Of a stretch of 38,293 bases of DNA, positions 10,701-19,680 are shown piece by piece. Location: positions 1-38,293 of the forward strand of contig JAYMTF010000367.1 in NCBI GenBank assembly GCA_036897485.1, in the 5' to 3' direction. Position 1 is the stretch's first letter, and every line of letters begins with the position of its first letter. The notes beneath the pieces are model-generated. The model saw nothing but the letters and a program-made list of their open reading frames with translations. It was not told the DNA's origin and did not search any database. The DNA comes from Pelargonium nanum. Taxonomy: Eukaryota; Streptophyta; Magnoliopsida; Geraniales; Geraniaceae. The translations under genes were made by a program, and so were the position numbers.

Positions 10701-13557
10701 GGATCAAATATAAGAATTGGGGGAATGGCAAAAGGTTCTGGAATGATCCACCCAAATATGGCCACGATGCTTGGTGTATGCTTTTATTGCTTATCTCGTT
10801 ATTTTGTAAACTGCATTTTCTCAATTATTTCTCTGACTATAATCTTTTCAGGTAATAACAACTGATGCCATGGTCACCAATGATGTTTGGAGAAAGATGG
10901 TGCAGGTTTCTGTAAACCGAAGTTTCAATCAAATTACTGTAAGTATGTTGCTTTTTCACATCTGTTTTGAAGGGTTCTTGGTTCCACCTAGGGACCCCGT
11001 GCTTGATTCATATTCTTGGAAAGCAGAAGCATTCCAAGAATTGGATGACTAAAATTGCATATTATACACGTCTTTTGACTAAAATTTTGTATAGTTTAGG
11101 TGTGTGTATCCATCATTTCAAGAGCCCACCTGTGTAACTGTTCATCATTCCTTTTGTATTCTAGCAATTCCAGTTGTACAACTGTTCCTCATACTTGATC
11201 TATGTTCTAACTGTCTGCAATTCTTTATCTTGAACATGTTTACATTTACATATAATATTTTGTTTGCGGTCACTAAATGAGTGATGGTTTGACCTGAGTT
11301 AAGGTGGATTAGGATTTAGGAATCAAGTAGTTAAGCTAGAGATGAATTGGGGGTCCATTTTCTACCTATGACCACCAAATTAGGGTCAAAGATCAAACCA
11401 AAAGCAAAAAGAAATTTGGTTGTGAGTTTTTTTTTGCAACCAAAATAAATAATTCTTTGAATATATATTATATATACATATATATTATTTTAACTGTCTG
11501 GAAAGCTATATGACAGAAATTGACCTTTTCAATGTTTTGTGATGAATTCCCGAATGATGTCAACAATTGAAGCAATGAGATAAGCATAGCCTGCTATAGA
11601 CATATTTCATTGACACATTACACGGAGTATGCTTCAGATCCTAGCATCAGATAAAGGTCTAAATTTCCAAGTGCTATGTGCAACTTATACCTATGGATTG
11701 TAAAAAACACACTCATTATTTCAATAAACATGCATGTGACTGATAATTTCATGTCATGACATGACCTCACCTACAAATTCTCTCAGTGTTTGTAAATAGC
11801 TTTAATTTTCATTTATCATCACATGAATTAATAAATCCTACTGAATCTTGCACTGTGACTCATGTCTTAAGCTGGGTTTGATATTGATTTGCTTCAGGTA
11901 GATGGAGATACTAGTACCAATGATACTGTTATTGCTTTGGCTAGTGGGTTGTCAGGGTCAACCAGGATATCTTCTTTGAATAGTAATGAGGCAAAACAAC
12001 TTCAAGCATGCCTTGATGCAGTAAGTTCAGCTACCATTGACATTTCCGCATTTCACTCATTCTCTATTGCCCGAATGTTTTTTCGATGTAACCTTTTAGT
12101 TACTTGAATATAATGGCAAACTGAGTAAGTGATTTTATCCTCTTTGGTGCGAGTAGCTCCATGGCCCCATCTTCTAACATTGGCAATGACTTATTTACAG
12201 TTTCCCTTGTTGTCATAAAGTACGATTACAATTGGTCTATTAAAAAGTTGCATATTGCCTCTTTCAGGTAATGCAGGGTCTTGCAAAATCTATAGCTTGG
12301 GACGGAGAGGGTGCTACATGCCTAATTGAGGTGAGCAACTAAGGTTAAAGCCTCTTCACTTTAACTAATCAAACCCTTCACTGAATGTGTGCCCCACTGT
12401 ATCCCATAAAACATCTTAAATTGAGAATCATCCTCTTGTGGCGTTTTATTGGCTTGGAGCCAAAAGAAAGATGGCATAAAGTGGTGTATAGTCAGCCGAA
12501 TTTAATTCACGTATTATTACTGCGATATGCTCAATTCTGAATCTGAACTTCTGATCTAACATATTTGATTTCGAGAGAGCTACGAATATCCCGCTAATTC
12601 TAAGTTATTTGCAGGTTTCGGTAACTGGTGCAAACAGCGAAGCTGAGGCAGCAAAAATTGCACGCTCAGTGGCATCCTCATCACTTGTCAAGGCACGAAG
12701 TCTGAACCTATTCCACTTGATGCCTTATTTCAGCCGAGTCTAATTTGTTTCTCATTCTATTAGGCTGCTGTATATGGTAGAGATCCAAATTGGGGCCGTA
12801 TTGCTTGCGCTGCTGGGTATGCAGGGATTTCTTTCGACTCAGACAAGCTACGGATAGTTCTTGGGGATATTGTTCTCATGGACTGCGGACAGCCACTTCC
12901 ATTTGACAGGTACAAAACATGGCTTATTTGCTGCTAAAACATTTTTTTTCGGAGCTCCTGCTTAAATAATGAGCTATTTTATGTACTGATGTCGAGCATA
13001 GTTGACCACTGATCATAAATGGCAAACTTTTGTGTGGAATCTCACTCTATTAGGGCTGTGAACTTTTCTGTGATTAACATCTATGATCATTTGCATGCGT
13101 TAAGGAGAAAAGTTACTCTTGTTCTGTTAGTTACATGGAGGTTTTGCAAGAGAGAAACTTCAACTCCATTTTGTATGCTGATTTTCTTTCTAGTCTGTAG
13201 TGTTCTCTTTACTTTATTTTGATATTCAGCATTTTATTTTATATACCAACTTCCTGATTAGCTGAAGATGTTTCTCCAGGGCTGTGGCTAGTAATTATCT
13301 CAGGAAAGCTGGAGAGACCCATGGTACAGTTGGAATTCACATATCTATTGGTAAGCTTCTGAGACAAATTTAGAACATGCATATATCACTTGCTCGATTT
13401 TACAACATTATTTTTCATCAAATATATGTTTTTTGTTTCGTTTTGTTTTGATATTTGGCCCGCCCTTGTTACAGGTGATGGAGCGGGAAGTGGGAAAGCC
13501 TGGGGATGCGATCTGAGTTACGATTATGTCAAGATAAATGCCGAGTACACTACATAG
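7757..13557 (+). CDS. ARGJ: Arginine biosynthesis bifunctional protein ArgJ (glutamate N-acetyltransferase), plastidial
   Basis: Seventeen in-phase exons: 7757-7822, 7950-8075, 8602-8725, 8851-8924, 9545-9589, 9861-9911, 9997-10065, 10227-10285, 10405-10474, 10695-10775, 10852-10938, 11898-12020, 12268-12330, 12615-12692, 12764-12909, 13280-13350, 13475-13557 (TAG). They encode 471 residues, the usual plant length. ArgJ transfers acetyl from N-acetylornithine to glutamate and can use acetyl-CoA, driving the cyclic arginine pathway in plastids. Visible signatures: [25 protein letters not shown], the autocleavage site NMATMLGV with nucleophile Thr252 (self-cleavage Ala251-Thr252 gives two chains), [10 protein letters not shown], and [14 protein letters not shown] near the C-terminus. 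The first ~45 residues are Ser/Arg-rich with few acids, fitting a transit peptide. The intron after exon 14 appears to use a GC donor. No truncation is seen. Confidence 0.96.
12693..12763 (+). other. Probable GC-AG intron of ARGJ
   Basis: Exon 14 must end with codons for SSSLVK, and the next exon begins [13 protein letters not shown], a highly conserved ArgJ junction. The bases after the Lys codon are GCACGA, so the donor is AAG|GC rather than GT. The acceptor is TTCTATTAG|GCT and the intron is 71 bp. The only nearby in-phase GT donor (CTT|GTCAAG) would delete the conserved Val-Lys pair. Confidence 0.75.
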
Positions 13558-14405
13558 AAGTATGTTAGTCATAACGGTTTGGAAACATTTTCTTATTCTA
13601 TATGTTTTAGTCCGAATATTCCTGTTATCGAGTTTTGTTGCTACATGAATGATAACAGTTTCAATTAAAAGCCCACTATTATCGAACCCTCTTTCTGCCC
13701 TTGACATCACCTGAAATGCTTCAAAATATCTATCCTTGATTGAAATGGAAAATGATTTCAAATACTCTCCATTCTAAAATAGTTGTTGACTTTCTTTAAC
13801 GGGATACAATTTATATCATAAAATTATTCTTTATGTGTGAATATATTGTTCTATTATTCTTTTTAGTATAAGAATTCAAGTTTAACCAAAACAATAAGAT
13901 TAATTTGAGTTTTTATGTGAAGTGAAGGGGCCCAATAAAAAAAAATAAAAGAATTAGTAATGACTAGTTGAATCAACTTTTTTATCAAAATTAAATTAGT
14001 ATAAAATAAAGCTCATTTGAAAGTGAATCCTATGTATTGTAAAAAATAAAAAGTGAACAGAAAAATATTCGAACATCACTGGAAAGCAAAAGTAATAACA
14101 CTACTACAGTATGATTAGAACCTAAGAACAACCATTATAAAATTCTACTAGAAAATATGGATAAAACTTGTCACAGAGAACAATGACACTATATAGTATG
14201 TACAATAATATCTAAAATTCCAGTAAAACTCCTAGTAATATATTTTGTATAACATAGCAGTGACCATGTTGATGATGTTCCAAGTTACTCAAGTTCCATG
14301 AACAGTTATTTATACACAACCTGTCAGTAGAGTGAAGATATATCCAAAGCTTCGCAAGCTTCCCATCAATGTAGAGAACTTGTTAGGTGACTTTCATGGA
14401 ACCTG
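13558..14405. other. Convergent 3' ends of ARGJ and the next minus-strand gene
   Basis: AT-rich spacer holding the two 3'UTRs. No coding sequence is supported: the minus-strand frame at 13408-13761 overlaps the last ARGJ exon and looks spurious. Confidence 0.55.
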
Positions 14406-15240
14406 CTACCACTCTGGGCTATTCATATCAAATCCATAATCATCGAATTCATTTACTGCTGATCTGTAACATTTATTGGAACTCCCAGCAACTTTGCGAT
14501 ACTGTTTCTTGTCCTTCCCTTTGGTTCCTTTCGAAGAATTACCCCCGCCCTTGTGCTTCTCCTTCTCCTTCTCCTTCTCATTTTTCCGGTCCTTCCTGGA
14601 CTTCTGCTGTTTCTGGCCCCTCGCCAGAGTATTAGACAATATTGTAGGCGGAGGATCATACACATCGGGAGCCCACTTCACAGTCAGCTTCACTGGAGAA
14701 GCTCCAGATTTCTCGCGGCTACCTTTCATGGCCGAAAGAAGCTGCAGAGGAGACTCAAAGGTAAGGCAATAAACATGTATGCACTGTACGAAAATGGAAG
14801 CTTGGGAACTGAGCTCCATTAAGGTAAAAGACTAATATAGACCATATAGGTTGTGGTCAGCTACCAGATCCGTTATATAGATGGAGTGTTAACTTGTGAT
14901 CATAAGATATAACATACTGAAATCAAATAATTTGTAACGCAGAAAATTTATATACCGGCAAAGAATTTGCTTCGTCAGAGAATATGTCCTTCAGTGCTGT
15001 TTCAAAATCCCCATCTAAGTCATCTTTCTCTTCTTCCTCTTCCTCTTCCTCTTCTGAAGATGAAAGATAAGACATCAATTTCACAGACTTGCTCAAGCGC
15101 TTCTGAGCCTCTAAATCTCTAGATGCAATGATCTCTGTATCACTAGTGTCATTACCATCAGATACAGAGCTAAAATCTCGGTGACCCTTCTCATCTCCAG
15201 AAAAGGGCTGAGCACACTGAAAGTGAATGTCGATTGACAT
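14406..15240 (-). CDS. Conserved plant protein of unknown function (WAPDVYDPPPT motif)
   Basis: Two coding exons, 15240-14956 and 14753-14406, encode 210 residues. The ATG at 15240 is the first in its frame after an in-frame TAG in the leader. Residues 1-90 are Ser/Asp/Glu-rich, with a nine-Glu run near 63-71 followed by an acidic stretch. The exon junction falls in SLP|SPLQLL. A conserved core follows at about 96-132 (SPLQLLSAMKGSRE, KLTVKWAPDVYDPPPT), then a Lys/Glu repeat (KNEKEKEKEKHKGG) and a short C-terminus ending in YGFDMNSPEW. No enzyme motif, membrane segment or signal peptide is seen; the charge blocks suggest a soluble, perhaps nuclear, protein. I recognise it as a plant-conserved uncharacterised family but cannot give a function. 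From its position it may correspond to Arabidopsis At2g37480. Confidence 0.8.
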
Positions 15241-15561
15241 TATTGAAGGCTACAGGGATCTGCACAATTTAGGGATTACCTATCTCAGTACCACTATGCA
15301 TTAAAAAACTACTTAACAAGTAAGGCGCAATAAAAGTACTTGTTAAGAACAAAACAATTTGTAGCGAATATCCTACATACATCACTATCACTTTGATAAT
15401 CAAGCACAATGAAAGCACACTTTTAGAACACATTATAGCTGAACCAACACTAAAAAAACTCATCAATTAAGGAAAATAAGCAGAAACAGTAGAAAGCAAA
15501 ACAATGTGCCTCAATCTAACATAAATAAAATAAGAAACACAAAAATGCAATTAATCAGTAC

Positions 15562-15990
15562 CTTTGAATGGCAAGTATCAGAGAACTACAAGTACCAAGC
15601 TCTCGGCAACTCAGACAAATCCAGTCAACACCCGGACTTGAAAGCAATGCCTCTCTCAGTCAAGCAAAGACGAATCCGAAACAATCACTGAAAAAAATAG
15701 AGGATCAGCAAAAAAACACCTAACGTTAACTAAGATTACCACGACGATCACACTTTTCGAGACGCTGATTAAGACGATGAGAGCAGGAACGACCGTGAAA
15801 AGACGTAACAGAAGGAACTACAGGACGCAGGAGAAGATCAATGGAGACCGGAGGCGTCATTCCGGTATGCTCTTCGAAACCCTAATATCGACTAAAATCC
15901 TAATTCGTTAAAAGAATCACAGAGGACATGCTTGTTTCGTGTTTGGCTAGCGAGAAAATTTGTTGTGAGATGAAGATCAAAAGAATGCAG
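15562..15990 (-). other. Spliced 5'UTR with two upstream ORFs
   Basis: Splice sites support two leader exons: exon 1 from about 15990 to 15740 (donor CGTG|GTAATC) and exon 2 at 15687-15562 (acceptor TTTTTCAG, donor CAAAG|GTACTG). Exon 2 then joins the acceptor GTGCAG just upstream of the start-codon exon. Exon 1 holds a 9-residue uORF (15929-15900, MSSVILLTN) and a 50-codon uORF that starts at 15860, crosses the exon 1/2 junction and stops at about 15656. If these exons are used, both uORFs precede the main ATG and could lower its translation. The splicing is predicted and not observed. Confidence 0.5.
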
Positions 15991-16019
15991 AGAGTTAACA
16001 GACTTTGAGAGAAGCTTAA

Positions 16020-16027
16020 TATTTATA
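16020..16027 (-). promoter_or_regulatory. TATA box of the WAPDVYDPPPT gene
   Basis: The minus strand reads TATAAATA here. This would place transcription start near 15990, just upstream of the predicted leader exon. Confidence 0.55.
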
Positions 16028-16613
16028 GGATAGACATGAGATGAATCGGTCAATGTATCAAGACCCGCGACGTTGGCGGTTTACCATAGCGAATCAGTAT
16101 CGTACATCTGTCACTATATTGGGCCGAAATATATTTCTGATTTGGGCTCGAATTTTCAGGATAAACGGGCTTCTAGTTTGCCCAAATTGGGCTTGGGCTC
16201 ACGCTAGCCTCTGTTGGTTTGATTTACAATTTAGGGCCTTCGAACTTGAACTCAACTACTAAGTTCAATAACATAAAAACGAACTTTGACTCAATATCCA
16301 AGCTAGTAAGTATATCAGGACAAATCATCCAAAGTGGTGCACTTTTTTTATTATTTTATCAACAAACGTACAAACACTAAAACTTGAAAGTGAGATCTCG
16401 AGGATACAAGTGAAATCAACCATCTGCTCTAATGAGTGTTTGTACCAATTGGTCATTATTTATGTTGTAGTGAATAAGTGATGATCTCCTTGAATAAGTC
16501 ATGTGAGTTAAAGAGTTATCATTTTGGTGTCAAAAGAGTTACCATAGGAAAGTAAGGGATCTCCTTGTCATATGAGTCAAAGAGTTATCATTTAGGTGTC
16601 AAAAGAGTTACCA

Positions 16614-17069
16614 GTTCGGAAATTAAAATATTCATTTACTCGCTACATATTCGATTTTCCAGAACCTATAATATTTACTAGTTTTTTTAGTCTTCAAGCC
16701 AGAACTTTTCAAGCATCATGGATCGCATCAACTTCCATCTTGACATGGGCTCGATCTTGGCAATCATCATGGTCGCAGCTGTGTTGTTTATCATGCCATT
16801 AGCGATGGGACCTCTGGCGACACCATCTGTTTTCACCATTCTCATCATTCTAGCGGTTTTGGTTGTTGTCTATCTCATCTTGTCGTTCTTGTCGACAACT
16901 GATCATCTTATGATTGATGAGATAGAAGATTCATGCATGCTTGTTTTTATTTTGAAATGCTGTTAGTCATGTAATAATGGTACATTCTCCTAGTGAGATT
17001 TATGACCTAACTTTGCTTGATAGTTTAAATAAAACATTTCTCTGGCTTTTATGTAACAAAAAAAAAAAA
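16614..17069 (+). mobile_element. Retroposed cDNA copy with A-tail and 8-bp target-site duplication
   Basis: The inserted block ends in a 12-A tail at 17058-17069, 25 bases after an AATAAA signal at 17028-17033. It is flanked by identical AGTTACCA repeats at 16606-16613 and 17069-17076; the last tail A is shared. Deleting it with one flanking repeat restores a continuous tandem-repeat unit matching the copy just upstream. It comprises about 104 bases of 5'UTR-like sequence, an intact 82-residue ORF and a 3'UTR of about 90 bases. This is the signature of an mRNA reverse-transcribed and inserted by LINE-type machinery. Whether the copy is transcribed is unknown. Confidence 0.82.
16718..16966 (+). 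CDS. Small two-membrane-segment protein encoded on the retrocopy
   Basis: An 82-residue intact ORF beginning MDRINFHLDMGSILAIIM. Residues about 12-32 and 39-60 are strongly hydrophobic. They are joined by a short Gly/Pro turn (MGPLATPS) and followed by a polar acidic tail (STTDHLMIDEIEDS). This helix-proline turn-helix layout resembles the plant OSR (ARGOS/organ size related) proteins of the ER and plasma membrane. However, the diagnostic poly-proline LPPLPPPP core is not present, so membership is only a possibility. The reading frame is undamaged, which means either recent insertion or retained function. The C-terminal CMLVFILKCC may be original or may be read-through of a decayed stop; the parent gene is needed to tell. 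Upstream sequence comes from the copied 5'UTR and then repeat DNA, so any promoter is newly acquired. Confidence 0.6.
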   Translation: MDRINFHLDMGSILAIIMVAAVLFIMPLAMGPLATPSVFTILIILAVLVVVYLILSFLSTTDHLMIDEIEDSCMLVFILKCC

Positions 17070-17728
17070 GTTACCATAGGAAAGTAGGGGATCTCCTTGT
17101 CACGTGAGTCATCATAGGGAAATAGAGTGTTCTCTTCTAAGTGTCAAAAGAGTCACAACAGGAAAGTAGAGAATCTCATTGGGTAAGTCACCCATCGTAG
17201 TTGTGCTTTTGCTATTGTTCGCTTAACTTTGGAGTTCTTAAATGACATTGTGTTATTAATCACATTATTGGTCATGTCTTATTACATGATGCCTGTGTAT
17301 AAATTGAGTATCTACACTATTGATTTCTTTTGAACATTGAAATGACTTCATAACTTCCCTTACTTTAGTTCTTATATATTCTCCTCTGTCTTTGATATTT
17401 CAAACAACTTTGGAACGGGAAGGGCTCACACTTGCTCTCAAGGGATTTGGGTATAAATGCTTGAACTAACCAAAATATTTTGATAACTCCAATGTTAAAT
17501 TGTCTACATAATGTTTCTTCATTTCTTGATGTATCTTGTTTACGATTGGTCAAAATATTTTCTGATATTTTATATATCATTAACATAAATCAAAAGATGA
17601 GGAAATGGGGATCAACCAAACATGATTTATTTTAAGAACAATCGAACTTATCTTCAAATTATTTGAACACACGAGTCATTTCAAATCTGAACAATTAGTA
17701 AGGAGAAAATGATATAATCTATAGCTTG

Positions 17729-17830
17729 ATGAAGGTGAATTGTGATAATGCATTGTTCAACAATGTGGACAAGACGAGATTGGGTTGAGTTGCTAGTAAT
17801 GATACGGGAGAGTGCGTGGGTGAATGTTCT
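17729..17830 (+). pseudogene. Relic of a plant RNase H-like (RVT_3) domain
   Basis: One frame reads MKVNCDNALFNN, then DKTRLG, a stop (TGA at 17786-17788), and VASNDTGECVGECS. This matches the start of the RNase H-like domain found in plant LINE-derived genes, which typically reads KVNCDAAF...GGVGVVARN..G. The stop falls where a Gly codon (GGA) is expected, consistent with a GGA-to-TGA change. Only about 34 codons are recognisable, with no flanking reverse transcriptase. Confidence 0.45.
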
Positions 17831-17927
17831 CGGTCTATTAAGAATATGTTATTTCTCTTAAATGCAAAAGATCTCTCTATCAATCAAGCACTCAATTTAA
17901 CATATGAGTTGCAATGACTTATGATTG

Positions 17928-18041
17928 TATTAGTGAAAAATACTCTATTACTAGCCTTTCATTTCATATGAGACCAGTCGATAGTACTAGTGACAAATAC
18001 TCTCGTACTAGCCCTTAATTTCATATGAGATCGGTCATTCA
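17928..18041. repeat. 57-bp tandem duplication
   Basis: Two adjacent copies starting at 17928 (TATTAGTGAAAAATACTCT) and 17985 (TACTAGTGACAAATACTCT), both continuing through ACTAGCC and TTTCATATGAGA. About 80-85% identical by eye. Non-coding. Confidence 0.8.
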
Positions 18042-18560
18042 ATGTTAGGTGCTTTTGTGGCATATTGTTTAAGCCTACTACATAGCTTTGATAGCATGTT
18101 TTGCTAGTTAGTAGTAATGTTCTTAATTTCTATGCTAAATGTGATAGCCCTAAATCGTGTTCTCAATTTTCACTAGTTTTAGATCTTAAATTCTTTTATA
18201 ATAAAGTTTGATTTACATTTTAAATTTTCCAAAACGTACCCCGGGGAAAATCTTTATTTATTCCTTCCATGGTTATGTTGTTAAATTAAATATTAAGAAA
18301 ACATCAATTAACCAACACAACAAAACATATATTGTTATTTTTACCCAAAAAAACTCTTGAAAAAACGTTAGATATTGAGTTGCTAGTGCATGAACTGTGT
18401 TATTTGACAAAGTAACGAGAATATAGCAATTTCTGAAGTCCAACTTCAAACCTACGATCGAGCAAGAATAGTGGGTCCCACGTTTAAACTTATCCCAAAA
18501 TTACTGCTGGTTCCTACACCTCTCCACATCACTGCTATCCGGGCCCACGTCTCTCTCCTG

Positions 18561-18684
18561 ATTGGTCCCGACCATCTTCCCACGGATCGCCAACTCATCA
18601 ACCATCTTCTCGATCCAACGATCCTCATTTCTCAATCCCCAACCCAAAGTGTTTTCCCCAACTTTCACCCACAGCTTATATAAA
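18561..18684 (+). promoter_or_regulatory. Histone-type promoter of the H2A.W gene
   Basis: Ahead of the H2A.W start are an inverted CCAAT box (ATTGGT, 18561-18566) and CACGGATCG at 18581, one mismatch from the plant histone octamer CGCGGATC. GATCCAACG at 18612-18620 is one mismatch from the histone nonamer CATCCAACG. A strong TATA box (TATATAAA, 18677-18684) lies about 100 bases before the ATG. The set is typical of replication-dependent plant histone promoters. Functional use is inferred. Confidence 0.65.
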
Positions 18685-18786
18685 CCTAACCATCATCGTA
18701 TCATCCACACCATTTTCTCACACAGATTCCAATTTTCCAGTCAACATTTTCTTGTTTGTTTCTCGGGAAAACGGTGAAGAGTGAAC

Positions 18787-19680
18787 ATGGAAACTGGAGG
18801 AAAGATGAAAAAGGGCGCCGGAGGCAGGAAGGGAGGAGGCCCTAAGAAGAAGTCGGTGACTCGCTCCGTCAAGGCCGGCCTTCAGTTCCCGGTCGGTAGG
18901 ATCGGTTGTTACTTGAAGAAAGGTCGGTATGCTCAGCGTGTCGGATCCGGAGCTCCGGTATATCTCGCGGCGGTGCTTGAGTACCTCGCGGCTGAGGTAA
19001 TTTCAGCTTCCAGTCTCTTTGTTTGAATCGAATCGGAGTTTGTTTTGATTTTACGGATTTTCCCCTTTTTTTTGTTGTTTCGATTTTTCTGTTTGGTCGC
19101 CGAGAAAGTCAAAGAATTAGTAATTTCTTTGTTTTTGACGTATTTAAATAGAATAAAAGTACCAAAATGAGAATATAAACAGATCTTTATACATCTATTT
19201 GATTACGTTAGTTAAGTTTTTTGTTATTTTCAAACGATTTAAGAAGCTGATTATGAAATGCATTTTAGCTGTGTTTTCTTACCGTTTGCCCTAATTCCGC
19301 TGGTTGAGATCTTGAGTTGTAATTCTCCGACAATGTAGCACTTCTAGGTTTAGCTATCTGATTCTATCCATTTCCTGGATCTGAGAATTTGTATCACTAC
19401 TGTGAAATATTTTCTGAATAATTGTGATTTTGTACAGGTTCTTGAGCTTGCAGGCAATGCTGCAAGAGACAACAAGAAGAACAGAATCATCCCAAGGCAT
19501 CTGCTTTTGGCCGTGAGGAATGATGAAGAATTAGGAAAGCTTCTTGCAGGAGTGACCATTGCACATGGAGGTGTCCTCCCCAACATTAACCCAATCCTCT
19601 TGCCGAAGAAGTCTGAGAAGGCCACAGCGAAAGAGCCCAAGTCCCCATCCAAGGGAGCCAAGTCTCCCAAGAAAGCTTAA
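18787..19680 (+). CDS. Histone H2A.W (heterochromatin H2A variant)
   Basis: Two exons, 18787-18996 and 19438-19680, encode 150 residues. The histone fold is complete: [69 protein letters not shown] and an acidic-patch segment. The intron lies at AAE|VLE. The C-terminal extension carries two SPxK-type motifs ([13 protein letters not shown]), the hallmark of the plant-specific H2A.W class, which binds linker DNA and marks constitutive heterochromatin. No SQEF motif is present, so it is not H2A.X, and the core is not H2A.Z-like. The N-terminal tail is Lys/Gly-rich ([17 protein letters not shown]). It converges with the H2B gene 2 kb downstream. Confidence 0.97.

Larger units (their letters stand above)
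16483..17185. repeat. Short tandem-repeat array (units about 70-80 bp), interrupted by a retrocopy
   Basis: Units begin with GATCTCCTTG and continue through AAAGAGTTATCATTT, GGTGTCAAAAGAGTTACCA and TAGGAAAGTA. Starts are seen at 16483, 16558, 17090 and, diverged, at about 17171. The second unit is split between GTTACCA (ends 16613) and TAGGAAAGTAGGGG (from 17077) by the inserted cDNA copy. The third unit is diverged and carries CACGTGAG. Confidence 0.8.

Noticed and set aside
12687-12692. GT donor CTT|GTCAAG for ARGJ exon 14
   Set aside because: It keeps the frame but deletes a Val-Lys pair conserved in ArgJ. The GC donor keeps the full conserved sequence.
14476-14822. Two plus-strand frames rich in Phe/Ser or Leu
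   Set aside because: They are the antisense of the Lys/Glu repeat of the minus-strand gene, whose splice phases and conserved core are coherent.
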